42,414 bases of DNA from Candidatus Thorarchaeota archaeon (GTDB lineage: Archaea > Asgardarchaeota > Thorarchaeia > Thorarchaeales > Thorarchaeaceae): contig RDOF01000026.1 of assembly GCA_011365025.1 (NCBI GenBank), positions 1 through 42,414 of the forward strand, given 5' to 3'. A program made the position numbers and the translations under genes. The notes under the pieces were generated by a model, which had not been told where the DNA came from, searched no databases, and worked only from the letters and a program-made list of their open reading frames with translations. This document shows positions 24,426 through 31,532 of this stretch, piece after piece; the first letter of the stretch is position 1; each line of letters opens with the position of its first letter.

Positions 24426-25367
24426 ATGCAACTTCGGGATGAGCTAAATGGTTATCTTCGGCTTCCACGCAAATTTTTTGGAATACCAGAGGCCATAGAC
24501 GAACTTCCTGATATTGGCATTCTCGGGGTTCCTTATGACCTAACCTCTTCGCACACACCCGGATGCAGGTTTGCCCCGGATGAAATTCGAAGTGCAACCG
24601 ATGGCGAGCGGTCTCATAGTTATCCGTTACTGGCAGATAACGAGAATCCATTGAAAAGCCAGCCGCTTTCCAGGCTTATTTCCATTGAGGATATTGGCGA
24701 CTTAGAAGTAATGGGACAATTGCCAGAATCTGCCAAAGCAAACATAGCAGAAGCAGCTGCAAAGCTGTCGGTACACCGGTCGTATCTTCTCTTCTTGGGT
24801 GGTGACCACTTCGTTACCTATCCCCTTCTGAAAGGAGTACGGCACGGCCGACCTGCGCGTTATGGGCTAATCTACTTTGATTCCCATGCTGACTTCTATA
24901 AGGACTATGCAGGATATTCTCTGTCTCATGCAACGCCTCTGAGAAGGCTTGTTGAGGATGATATTGTTAGAATTAACGATGTTCTTGCCTTTGACATAAG
25001 GTGCGCAATTCCCGGCCAACGAAGAGACCTCTGGCCATCCAAACCCGACGGATTTCTAACTGAAGAGGACTTTTTGGGCCGCTTACAGGAGATCGTCGGA
25101 AGGGTGGACATTCTTTACGTTTCAGTTGACATGGATGTGTTGAATCCTGCCGACTTTTCTGGTGTAAGTCATCCCGAGAGCGGTGGGCTTTCCATAGTGA
25201 ATCTTGCAGCTTTATTGCGAAAATGCTTCGAAACCGGGAAGGTTCAATTCGCTGATGTTGTTGAATACAATCCCCTGGTGGATAAGACTGGTACTGGTGC
25301 AATCATGGTGCGAGATGTGGTAAAGGAGATTCTTACCGGTTTCGCCATTGAGAAAGGCTTAAAATAG
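24426..25367 (+). CDS. Ureohydrolase (arginase/agmatinase family)
   Basis: Manganese-dependent ureohydrolase, about 313 residues. All six metal ligands are seen: His128 in GGDHF, Asp152/His154/Asp156 in FDSHADF, and Asp235/Asp237 in SVDMDVLNP. Two departures from common agmatinases: the usual DPxxxPGTGTPEPGG loop reads NPADFSGVSHPESGG, and the first loop reads HTPGCRFAP as in other family members. Agmatinase, arginase and formiminoglutamase-like activities are all possible; agmatine hydrolysis for polyamine synthesis is the usual archaeal role, but the altered loop argues for caution. ATG 24426 is preferred, with AAGGTG 6 nt upstream and a TATA-like CTTTAT at 24385; ATG 24399 in frame is the alternative. 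Confidence 0.85.
   Translation: MQLRDELNGYLRLPRKFFGIPEAIDELPDIGILGVPYDLTSSHTPGCRFAPDEIRSATDGERSHSYPLLADNENPLKSQPLSRLISIEDIGDLEVMGQLPESAKANIAEAAAKLSVHRSYLLFLGGDHFVTYPLLKGVRHGRPARYGLIYFDSHADFYKDYAGYSLSHATPLRRLVEDDIVRINDVLAFDIRCAIPGQRRDLWPSKPDGFLTEEDFLGRLQEIVGRVDILYVSVDMDVLNPADFSGVSHPESGGLSIVNLAALLRKCFETGKVQFADVVEYNPLVDKTGTGAIMVRDVVKEILTGFAIEKGLK
25359..25366 (+). promoter_or_regulatory. TATA box of the TrmB/reductase pair
   Basis: TTAAAATA at 25359-25366 overlaps the end of the ureohydrolase gene and lies 35 nt before ATG 25394, giving the regulator its own promoter. Confidence 0.45.
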
Positions 25368-25393
25368 TAGTAATTGCACATAATTTTCTAGCG

Positions 25394-26146
25394 ATGACGT
25401 TGGCAAATGAGGATAGACTTGAAGAGCTAGAAACCAGGGCAAATGCGTTACTGCGCGAGCTCGGTTTTGGTGTACATGAGGCACTCGTCATTGTTGCCTT
25501 GAATCAAGTCGAATCTAGCACTGTGTCTGACCTCTCAACTGCTACCGGCGTTCACCATGCAAACCTCTATTCTGTGCTTGATGGGCTAGTCGCCAAAGGC
25601 ATAGTCATTTCCCATGAACGGAGACCCAAAACCTACGAGTTTGCTCCACTAAGACATTTCCGTGACTTGTTCAGCTCAAGAGTTGAACAGCTTACACAAG
25701 ATTTGGAATTAATTCAGAACCAAAGCAAGAGGGAAGCCGTCACACCCACGCTAATCTATACAATTAGCGGAAGGCTTGATGTTGAAACGAAGATGCTTGG
25801 CATGATTTCGAAGGCCAAGAGTAGGATTCTTCTGGTCGCTCCCAATATGGCCTTGCTTGGGAACTCCATTCATTCCGCTCTGGGTGATGCAGCATCTCAT
25901 GGAGTCAATGTTAGACTTGTTCTGGGAGACCCCCTTCAAACAGAATCTCCCTTCGAGCAAAGAATCAAGAAGGACAGCCTTGCAGTGAATCTGGTTGTCG
26001 ATGGGGAGGAGGCGCTAATAGCAATGCCTGATTTGTCGGTTTGCGGATTTGCTGACAACACTCTAATAGCTCTTCAGCTGGAAGGCTATCTTGAACAGAC
26101 ATGGAACATGGCCAGGAAGTATAGACGATGGCTGACTACGATGTGA
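25394..26146 (+). CDS. TrmB family transcriptional regulator
   Basis: 250 residues. The N-terminal 70 form a TrmB-type winged helix (LLRELGFGVHEALVIVALNQV, then TVSDLSTATGVHHANLYSVLDGLVAKG and wing VISHERRPKTYEF). A coiled-coil linker (RVEQLTQDLELIQNQ) joins it to a C-terminal phospholipase-D-like effector domain (ILLVAPNMALLG, GVNVRLVLGDP, VCGFADNTLIAL), as in TrmB proteins that sense sugars or other ligands. The last 19 nt overlap the geranylgeranyl reductase gene, so the two are coupled; it may regulate its own operon and so lipid saturation, which is inference. Confidence 0.88.
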   Translation: MTLANEDRLEELETRANALLRELGFGVHEALVIVALNQVESSTVSDLSTATGVHHANLYSVLDGLVAKGIVISHERRPKTYEFAPLRHFRDLFSSRVEQLTQDLELIQNQSKREAVTPTLIYTISGRLDVETKMLGMISKAKSRILLVAPNMALLGNSIHSALGDAASHGVNVRLVLGDPLQTESPFEQRIKKDSLAVNLVVDGEEALIAMPDLSVCGFADNTLIALQLEGYLEQTWNMARKYRRWLTTM

Positions 26147-27495
26147 TTATTGCGGGCGCTGGGACCGGCGGTTCTACAGCAGCCTACACTCTGGCAAAAC
26201 GGAGCCACTCTGTGCTCCTGATTGACAGAAAAGAACGAAACCGTATCGGGGACAAGACCTGTGGAGATGCCATAGGAGGTCACCATATCAAAGAACTGAA
26301 AGAAATGATAGGCCTGCCTGAGATGCCAAAAGGTATCATAGAATATCCTGTGAAAGGAATGGACCTTTACGCGCCTGACGGTGTCCACAAAATGAGAATG
26401 CTGGGACCTTCTACTCAGGGTGTGTCCTTTAACCGCCTTAAGATGGGTCAATGGTTTGTTGGTCTTGCTGAAGATGCAGGGGCCGAGGTCATGGCTGATA
26501 CACGAGTAAAGCAGCCTCTCTTCGATGAAGGTAAGGTTTCCGGCGTCCGAATTTCTCAGGGCGAAGAGGACAAAGATCTGACTGCTCGAATTGTGGTCGA
26601 CGCTACCGGCGCTACGGGAATGCTTCGCAGACAGATGCCAGAGACCTCGTTAATGGAACGCACAGTAGCCAAAGAAGACCAAATGGTGGCATGGAGAGAT
26701 GTCTACGAGACCCCTGAATTCGAGTTCGAGACCCCAGATATCCTCGAGATTCACTGGAACCAAGAACAGACTCTAGGGGGTTACACGTGGGTCTTCCCGC
26801 AAGGTTCCAATCGAGTCAATGTTGGACTTGGAGTAATGATACTTCCCGGATACACTCACCCACGCAAAATCTTTGACAGTTTCGTTCGTGAGAACTGGGA
26901 TTTTATGAAGACCAAATTGGTGACCATTGATAGCAGTGGTGGTACCGCACCCATTCGTCGCCCGATTGACACAATGGTTGATGATAATTTCATGCTCGTC
27001 GGCGATGCTGCCTGCCAGGTGAACCCCATTCATGGGGGAGGCATCGGGTCATCAATGCTTGGGGGAGCTCATGCTGGAATCACAGCATCCAAAGCTTTGG
27101 ATAATAATGATACGTCGATTAGTGGTCTCTGGGAGTACAATCCGAGATACATGGAGTCGTACGGCATTAAGCAGGCGTCTCTGGACATCTTCAGGTGGTT
27201 CCTCCTTAATATCACAAATGATGATATCAACTACGCATTCGAGAAGGGCATTGTCAAGGGAGAAGACCTTCTGGCGGTCAGCATGACAGGGAAGATGGAC
27301 ATTGGTGCAGGAGAGAAGTTCAAACGGCTCATTTCAGGGGTTGGCAAAGTGCCGCTTCTGCTGCGTGTCAACAAGGTTGCTAAATTGATGGATGACATCA
27401 AGGAAGTGTACTCCCAATATCCTAGGTCTCCAAAAGGCCTCGCAGACTGGAAAGCCAAGTTGACTCCCATTTACAGTGCGGCCAAAGCCGCTTAG
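26128..27495 (+). CDS. Geranylgeranyl reductase family FAD enzyme
   Basis: 455 residues. Flavoprotein that reduces the double bonds of geranylgeranyl chains in archaeal lipids (digeranylgeranylglycerophospholipid reductase type) or of related isoprenoids. The Rossmann motif YDVIIAGAGTGGSTAAYTLA is followed by DKTCGDAIGGHHIKEL with the catalytic-loop Cys conserved in the family, VVDATGATGML, and the second FAD motif LVGDAACQVNPIHGGGIGSSM. The C-terminal helical region has no membrane anchor. ATG 26128 overlaps the end of the TrmB gene. Several reductase paralogues are common in such genomes, so the exact substrate is open. Confidence 0.92.
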   Translation: MADYDVIIAGAGTGGSTAAYTLAKRSHSVLLIDRKERNRIGDKTCGDAIGGHHIKELKEMIGLPEMPKGIIEYPVKGMDLYAPDGVHKMRMLGPSTQGVSFNRLKMGQWFVGLAEDAGAEVMADTRVKQPLFDEGKVSGVRISQGEEDKDLTARIVVDATGATGMLRRQMPETSLMERTVAKEDQMVAWRDVYETPEFEFETPDILEIHWNQEQTLGGYTWVFPQGSNRVNVGLGVMILPGYTHPRKIFDSFVRENWDFMKTKLVTIDSSGGTAPIRRPIDTMVDDNFMLVGDAACQVNPIHGGGIGSSMLGGAHAGITASKALDNNDTSISGLWEYNPRYMESYGIKQASLDIFRWFLLNITNDDINYAFEKGIVKGEDLLAVSMTGKMDIGAGEKFKRLISGVGKVPLLLRVNKVAKLMDDIKEVYSQYPRSPKGLADWKAKLTPIYSAAKAA

Positions 27496-27512
27496 TTCAT
27501 GGTTGGGTTCTT

Positions 27513-28457
27513 ATGAAACTCGTAGGAATCGCCTCTGGAGTTCACATCTATGCTCCAGATGACTCCTACATTTCCTACTTCAACAGCCCCTACATAGGAC
27601 ACAGAAGATGCTCGGCCATTGATATTTACCCTTCTCATGGCGATTGGAATGGTCCGGCAATTGCGCCGTGCGATGGCAAGGTATCGATGATTCGGAGGAC
27701 TAGAATGGGTCGAAAGAAACCATTTCCTACTGAGGACTTCGACTACGCAATAGGTATCACACCTGATGATCAAGACGACACCGTTGTAAGGGTTCTTCAT
27801 TGCTCTACTCCGCTAGAGATTGGGGACCGAGTGTCTTGTGGGGACCATCTGGGACACCTAATTCGCTCGAGATACTTCAACTACTGGACTGGACCACACT
27901 ACCATATTGAAGCAATGAATCCAGCTCACTTCGTCAGGCCATCGCAATCTTATCCCATTTCGGTGGAAAAAAGGAAATTACGGCTCAAAATGCCCGAGAT
28001 CTCAAATCAGATTGTGTGTGAGATATTAAAATGCACCAGGGACCTAGTAATATGTGGATCGCGAGAACTCCCTTTCGTTTCTTGTGAAAACCACTATGGC
28101 CACTTGGCGATGACTGGTGAATCGTTTGGCATAATGGATGCAGGGGTCCCTCATTACAACCAAGGTGGAATACTAATAGACACTTTTACAGAGGCTGGCT
28201 CACAGGTCAAGGCTTTTGGCACTTCCATGGGTCATCTTTTGTATTCAACTGACACGCTAGCCCAATTCGTGACTGAGAAAGGTATCGTTGTGATTCTGGA
28301 AGGAGAAAGAATCAGCGGTCTCTCGACACACCTCTATTCGAAGAGCCAATTAATTAGTGGCCATCCCCCCCTCTTCTTGATTCCCAAAACCCAGGGGCAG
28401 TTTGAAGACAGGTTCTCCAAAGGAGACCAAGTTGTTCTGAGTGTTGAAGCATCATGA
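27513..28457 (+). CDS. M23-like (LytM) metallopeptidase-fold protein
   Basis: 314 residues. The N-terminal 150 match the LytM/M23 beta-fold: a first metal region GHRRCSAIDIYP (His then Asp), the core AIAPCDGKVSMI, HCSTPLEIGDRVSCGDHLGHLI and the closing GPHYHIEAMNP (H-x-H). The remaining 150 residues have no motif I know. M23 enzymes cut peptidoglycan cross-links in bacteria; archaea lack peptidoglycan, so a different peptide or glycan target, or a metal-binding scaffold role, is likely. There is no signal peptide. It follows the reductase gene by 17 nt and may be cotranscribed with it. The region after it (28458-28613) holds only a short T run and an isolated TTTAAAT, with no gene. Confidence 0.75.
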   Translation: MKLVGIASGVHIYAPDDSYISYFNSPYIGHRRCSAIDIYPSHGDWNGPAIAPCDGKVSMIRRTRMGRKKPFPTEDFDYAIGITPDDQDDTVVRVLHCSTPLEIGDRVSCGDHLGHLIRSRYFNYWTGPHYHIEAMNPAHFVRPSQSYPISVEKRKLRLKMPEISNQIVCEILKCTRDLVICGSRELPFVSCENHYGHLAMTGESFGIMDAGVPHYNQGGILIDTFTEAGSQVKAFGTSMGHLLYSTDTLAQFVTEKGIVVILEGERISGLSTHLYSKSQLISGHPPLFLIPKTQGQFEDRFSKGDQVVLSVEAS

Positions 28458-28613
28458 TTCTGCGTTGAAAAACGACACTACTTTCCTCCGCTTTATGGCC
28501 TCTTGAACCTCTGCGACTGAACTTTAAATGGGGCCTTTTTCAGCCACGGTAATCGTAGTTGCATACTCCTTGGAATGTAGAATTAGCTGCTCTTGATGAT
28601 TGAACTACTCCCA

Positions 28614-28949
28614 TCACTTTTCTAATCTACCCATTGCTTCAAAGGCAGCCCTCTTAGCTCTTTGTCTCTTTTCGCGGATTTCATCAGCTTGAAACATTAT
28701 TTCATCAAAGCTCTGTGTACGTGCTAGGACAATTTCCTCCACGAAAGCTGCCACGGCTTCTGATCTGCTACTGAAAACCTCAAGTTCCACAAGAGCATCC
28801 AGAATGTCAACTGTGCCTCTTGAAAGCCTGGTCATCACAGAAACTTCCCGATGTTTAAGAGAGAAACGCCCTTTACTCAATGTACCGACAAGCTCATCTC
28901 TCAGTGTTTCGGTTAGGGATTCCTGTTTCGATGCTTCCATTTTTGGCAC
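28614..28949 (-). CDS. Ribbon-helix-helix regulator, paralogue 1
   Basis: About 111 residues. A ribbon-helix-helix (CopG/MetJ-type) domain lies in the middle: strand REVSVMTRL, helix A TVDILDALVELEVF, helix B SRSEAVAAFVEEIV. N- and C-terminal arms are charged; the C-terminus is a helix (DEIMFQADEIREKRQRAKRAAFEAM). It is clearly paralogous to the gene at 29623 (FSLK-RE-SVMTR, ILDALVELE-F-SRSEAVAAFVE, AFEAM shared). The start is ambiguous: GTG 28949 has GAGGTG 6 nt upstream, GTG 28958 overlaps that site, ATG 28940 is further in. Its promoter carries repeated TATTACA half-sites and a 17-bp palindrome, so autoregulation is probable. Confidence 0.82.
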   Translation of the reverse strand: MPKMEASKQESLTETLRDELVGTLSKGRFSLKHREVSVMTRLSRGTVDILDALVELEVFSSRSEAVAAFVEEIVLARTQSFDEIMFQADEIREKRQRAKRAAFEAMGRLEK

Positions 28950-28967
28950 GTATACCACCTCACTATC

Positions 28968-28984
28968 TGTAGGAGTATCCTACA
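28968..28984. promoter_or_regulatory. 17-bp palindrome at the predicted start of transcription of regulator 1
   Basis: TGTAGGA-GTA-TCCTACA, perfect 7-bp arms with a 3-nt centre. It lies 26 nt or so downstream of the TATA-like box (29001-29009) on the minus strand, where transcription should begin. Likely operator. Confidence 0.55.
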
Positions 28985-28985
28985 A

Positions 28986-29022
28986 TGCAATACTATTACA
29001 TATATACATATTACATATTACA
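28986..29022. promoter_or_regulatory. Operator array of TATTACA half-sites, regulator 1 promoter
   Basis: On the plus strand: TGCAATA-C-TATTACA (28986-29000, near-perfect palindrome), then TATTACA at 29009-29015 and again at 29016-29022, directly abutting. The TATA-like box for the minus-strand gene lies between them (29001-29009). Confidence 0.6.
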
Positions 29023-29165
29023 AATATAAAACTACTGGTGGGCTCCTTAGCGTTGGTGACCTATGCAATCTCTTCATCGCTGATGCTGGGCGCGGCGGAT
29101 TGGGTAGGATCGCTTCTTGGAGCTCTTTGAGAGAGTCACTCTGAAATTGAGGTTGATTATTGCTC

Positions 29166-29477
29166 TTAACCAAGGGGTTCGGCTTGTTTTCTTTGCCTGG
29201 GCTTTGGCCTATCGTTAGTGGTCCTTTCTCGCTGTTTCGCACCCAAACCCGAAACCCACCAAAAAAGGACTACTCCTGCATTAATTGTCATAATCCATAC
29301 AGCGGCTACGAAGAAGAATTGAATGATCAAAGCGTAGTTACCGGCAGGTGGACTTCCATACCATAGATACGCAAAAAACAGCCCTACTTGCATAGCCAAT
29401 CCAACAAGAATCATCACTTGAGTGAAAAGCATCATCCGTTGTCCAGTTACAAATGTCTTCAGTTTCTCTTCGCTCAT
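29166..29477 (-). CDS. Small two-helix membrane protein
   Basis: About 103 residues. Two membrane helices (LFTQVMILVGLAMQVGLFFAYLW and LIIQFFFVAAVWIMTINAGVVLFWW) and a very basic C-terminus (KQRERTTNDRPKPRQRKQ) facing the cytoplasm. I recognise no family. ATG 29477 is preferred over the longer frame to 29543; AGGTG precedes it. It lies between the two ribbon-helix-helix genes. About 130 nt downstream of its stop (29031-29165) contain no convincing gene. Confidence 0.6.
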   Translation of the reverse strand: MSEEKLKTFVTGQRMMLFTQVMILVGLAMQVGLFFAYLWYGSPPAGNYALIIQFFFVAAVWIMTINAGVVLFWWVSGLGAKQRERTTNDRPKPRQRKQAEPLG

Positions 29478-29560
29478 ATGGCGAACACCTACATGATGGG
29501 AATTCAACGCGCCATTTGAGTGCTTCGAGAGTCTGAGATTCAATCCGTGAGATGGATTGG

Positions 29561-29590
29561 TGTAATAGTGTTACGTGAAAATGTATATAT
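29561..29590 (+). promoter_or_regulatory. Operator and TATA box of ribbon-helix-helix paralogue 2
   Basis: TGTAATA-G-TGTTACG at 29561-29575 is the third, imperfect copy of the operator (right arm 5 of 7). GTATATAT at 29583-29590 is the TATA box, predicting transcription near 29612 and a short leader to ATG 29623. Confidence 0.55.
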
Positions 29591-29622
29591 GCACGTATGA
29601 TAGTAGCAAACGTGTGATTAAG

Positions 29623-29955
29623 ATGTCTGAGGATGATCGCGCGACCAAGGGTGGAGGGCAACTGACCCTTCGGCAGGAGCTCCTAGGCGAGCTTTCGGAA
29701 GAGGAATTTAGCCTAAAGAAGAGAGAAATCTCGGTAATGACGAGAATGAATTCAGAAATTGTCGAAATTCTTGATGCCTTGGTCGAACTTGAGATATTCA
29801 AGAGCCGATCAGAAGCTGTTGCTGCATTTGTAGAGCAAATGATTGCGTCTCGAATGAACATGTTCAAAGAAATGAAGAAACAGGCTCAAGATATTGGCAG
29901 ACAGCGAGAGGCAGCCAAGAAGTTGGCTTTCGAAGCTATGAGGGATAGTAATTAG
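29623..29955 (+). CDS. Ribbon-helix-helix regulator, paralogue 2
   Basis: 110 residues, with the same build as the gene at 28614: strand REISVMTRM, helix A EIVEILDALVELEIF, helix B SRSEAVAAFVEQMI and a charged C-terminal helix ending KKLAFEAMRDSN. A longer frame from ATG 29575 would run through the TATA box, so ATG 29623 is taken. The N-terminal arm is Gly-rich and acidic (SEDDRATKGGGQ). Being the same protein type with the same operator upstream, the two paralogues may cross-regulate or form mixed dimers, which is inference. Confidence 0.82.
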   Translation: MSEDDRATKGGGQLTLRQELLGELSEEEFSLKKREISVMTRMNSEIVEILDALVELEIFKSRSEAVAAFVEQMIASRMNMFKEMKKQAQDIGRQREAAKKLAFEAMRDSN

Positions 29956-29990
29956 AGTAGGCAACAAACAGCAGAAAAAGAAGAAGGCGA

Positions 29991-30008
29991 AGGAGTAGAG
30001 CCACTCCT
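29991..30008. terminator. Hairpin between convergent genes
   Basis: AGGAGT (29991-29996), 6-nt loop, ACTCCT (30003-30008), between the ends of paralogue 2 and the acidic-repeat gene. No U-run on either side. Confidence 0.3.
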
Positions 30009-30063
30009 CCGCGCGAAGGATGGGGGCTTAGCATGGAAGATAAATCATCCCACCCTGCATGAA

Positions 30064-30390
30064 TTACCATGAATATGCAAAGTAGGAAGCCCACAAACCA
30101 GGAGGACCATAGCTGATTGATGCACCTGAACTAACATCCTCATTAATACGATGCTCCTCAATATTGTCATCGAGTCTGTTCTGTTCAATGTCATCATCCA
30201 GACGATGCTCTTCGATATAGTCGTCCGGTGTGGCATAGTCATCTCCAGGAGCAAGACCCCTGTTGAAAGCAGCGGCCACGGCTTCATCGCATACACAGAA
30301 TGAAGCAAAGCCGACGCCCACAACTGCACCAATCACCAGGACTGACAGGACGCACAGGACGCCACCTGCTAAAACACTGTTTCTGTTCAT
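30064..30390 (-). CDS. Small membrane protein with acidic 9-residue repeats
   Basis: 108 residues. One hydrophobic segment (VLAGGVLCVLSVLVIGAVVGVGFASF) near the N-terminus may be an anchor or signal; it is followed by CVCDEAV. Residues 56-82 are three tandem 9-residue repeats, DDYIEEHRL, DDDIEQNRL, DDNIEEHRI, encoded by three 27-nt units (30145-30225). The end is aromatic and Gly/Ser-rich. No family known. ATG 30390 has GGAGAG upstream; longer frames start at GTG 30429. The promoter carries the same TGTAATA/TATTACA operator as the ribbon-helix-helix genes. Confidence 0.65.
   Translation of the reverse strand: MNRNSVLAGGVLCVLSVLVIGAVVGVGFASFCVCDEAVAAAFNRGLAPGDDYATPDDYIEEHRLDDDIEQNRLDDNIEEHRINEDVSSGASISYGPPGLWASYFAYSW
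30145..30225 (-). repeat. Three tandem 27-nt coding repeats
   Basis: Encode D-D-x-I-E-E/Q-H/N-R-L/I three times in the acidic-repeat membrane protein. DNA copies are imperfect, so the protein pattern appears to be under selection. Confidence 0.7.
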
Positions 30391-30441
30391 TTTGCTTCTC
30401 TCCATTACCTCTTGGATTGCTGCAAACACTTACAACAAGCC

Positions 30442-30473
30442 TGTAATAGTATTACACATTACAACATATATGT
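30442..30473. promoter_or_regulatory. Operator and TATA region of the acidic-repeat gene
   Basis: TGTAATA-G-TATTACA (30442-30456) is a perfect 15-bp palindrome, followed directly by CATTACA (30457-30463), reproducing the abutting half-site pattern of the regulator 1 promoter. ACATATATGT at 30464-30473 is a likely TATA box for the minus-strand gene, with the operator between it and the expected start of transcription. Confidence 0.6.
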
Positions 30474-30557
30474 GTTTTGGTTACATGATATGCGTGTGGA
30501 TATCGAGCGACATTATTATAGCGCATTGGAAAATTGAAGGAGATGGTACATATAGAG

Positions 30558-31532
30558 ATGAAAGTGCGTGTTTCTCTTGGAAGTGCGATCGAATTGGGTC
30601 TAGTTGCTGGAAACCCTATTCCCCATTTCACGACGCTATTTCTTATGACATTCAAAAAGGGGAGATGTAATGCGAATTGTGCGTTCTGTCCCCAGGCCAA
30701 GGAGAGCACCTCTTCATCAGATAGACTTTCACGAATTTCATGGCCAATTTTCGACCTAAAGCAGGTCGCATCCCGACTGGGTAACGAAAACGGGTTTGTG
30801 AGAATCTGTATTCAGTCACTGAACTATCCGGACTCACTAAGTCATGTGGTTGAGATAATTGGAGAACTGCGGAGAACGACTGACCTGCCAATTTCAGTAT
30901 CAATTCACCCGCTAAAGAGGAGTGAGCTTCTGCAGCTTAAGCAGGCTGGTGCTTCCAACATCGGTGTTGCCTTTGATGCTTGTACACCTGCAGTTTTCGA
31001 TAGGGTAAAAGGCGCAGATCGCGGAGACCTGTACAGGTGGGAGTGGCACGTTGCAGCTCTATTGGAAGCCAAGGCGGTATTTGGAAAAGGGAATGTCACA
31101 ACGCATTTGATGATTGGTTTGGGTGAATCAGAAGTCGAGGCCACAGAATTCCTCTTTCTTATGAAGGAGATGGACGTGAATGTAGGCTTGTTTGCCTTCA
31201 CAAACATTCGCGGAACCGCATTAGAGCACCAATGTGGACCATCGCTTGAATCCTACAGAAGAGTACAGGTTGTGAGGTATCTTGTTGAACGAGGCCTTCT
31301 GAATAAGGAACAGGTTATTGAGCAGGAGAATGGATCGATACGACTGTCGATCCCGGAGAGTGATATCAGTACATACCTGTCGTCAGGCAAAGCATTTGAG
31401 GTTACAGGATGCAGTGGTTGCAATCGCCCATTCTACAACGAGCGGCCAGCGGGAACACTCTACAATTTCCCATGCCCTCAGTCAAAAGATGAAATTCAAA
31501 AAGCAATTCAAGAATCAGGCCTAGTGAGATAA
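30558..31532 (+). CDS. Radical SAM protein, LipS-type lipoyl synthase candidate
   Basis: About 324 residues. Radical SAM cluster motif C37-x3-C41-x2-C44 (CNANCAFC) and a C-terminal group of cysteines C285, C288 and C306 in GCSGCNRPFYNERP and NFPCPQ, suited to a second iron-sulfur cluster, as needed for sulfur insertion. It is directly followed by LplA and LplB genes. Known two-component lipoyl synthases LipS1/LipS2 of archaea and some bacteria are radical SAM proteins encoded beside split lipoate ligases, and the cysteine pattern here is not that of LipA. The assignment is by context and motif; whether it is the LipS1 or LipS2 type, and where its partner is, cannot be told. Alternative starts are ATG 30543 and TTG 30534. 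Confidence 0.72.
   Translation: MKVRVSLGSAIELGLVAGNPIPHFTTLFLMTFKKGRCNANCAFCPQAKESTSSSDRLSRISWPIFDLKQVASRLGNENGFVRICIQSLNYPDSLSHVVEIIGELRRTTDLPISVSIHPLKRSELLQLKQAGASNIGVAFDACTPAVFDRVKGADRGDLYRWEWHVAALLEAKAVFGKGNVTTHLMIGLGESEVEATEFLFLMKEMDVNVGLFAFTNIRGTALEHQCGPSLESYRRVQVVRYLVERGLLNKEQVIEQENGSIRLSIPESDISTYLSSGKAFEVTGCSGCNRPFYNERPAGTLYNFPCPQSKDEIQKAIQESGLVR

Noticed and set aside
28523..28529. TTTAAAT as a promoter
   Set aside because: No gene lies downstream on the plus strand; both neighbours converge here.
29018..29242. Minus-strand frame downstream of the two-helix membrane protein
   Set aside because: No start signal, composition not protein-like, and it overlaps the real gene in another frame.
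30145..30225. 27-nt tandem units as a CRISPR array
   Set aside because: Units abut without spacers, are imperfect in DNA and encode a regular protein repeat.
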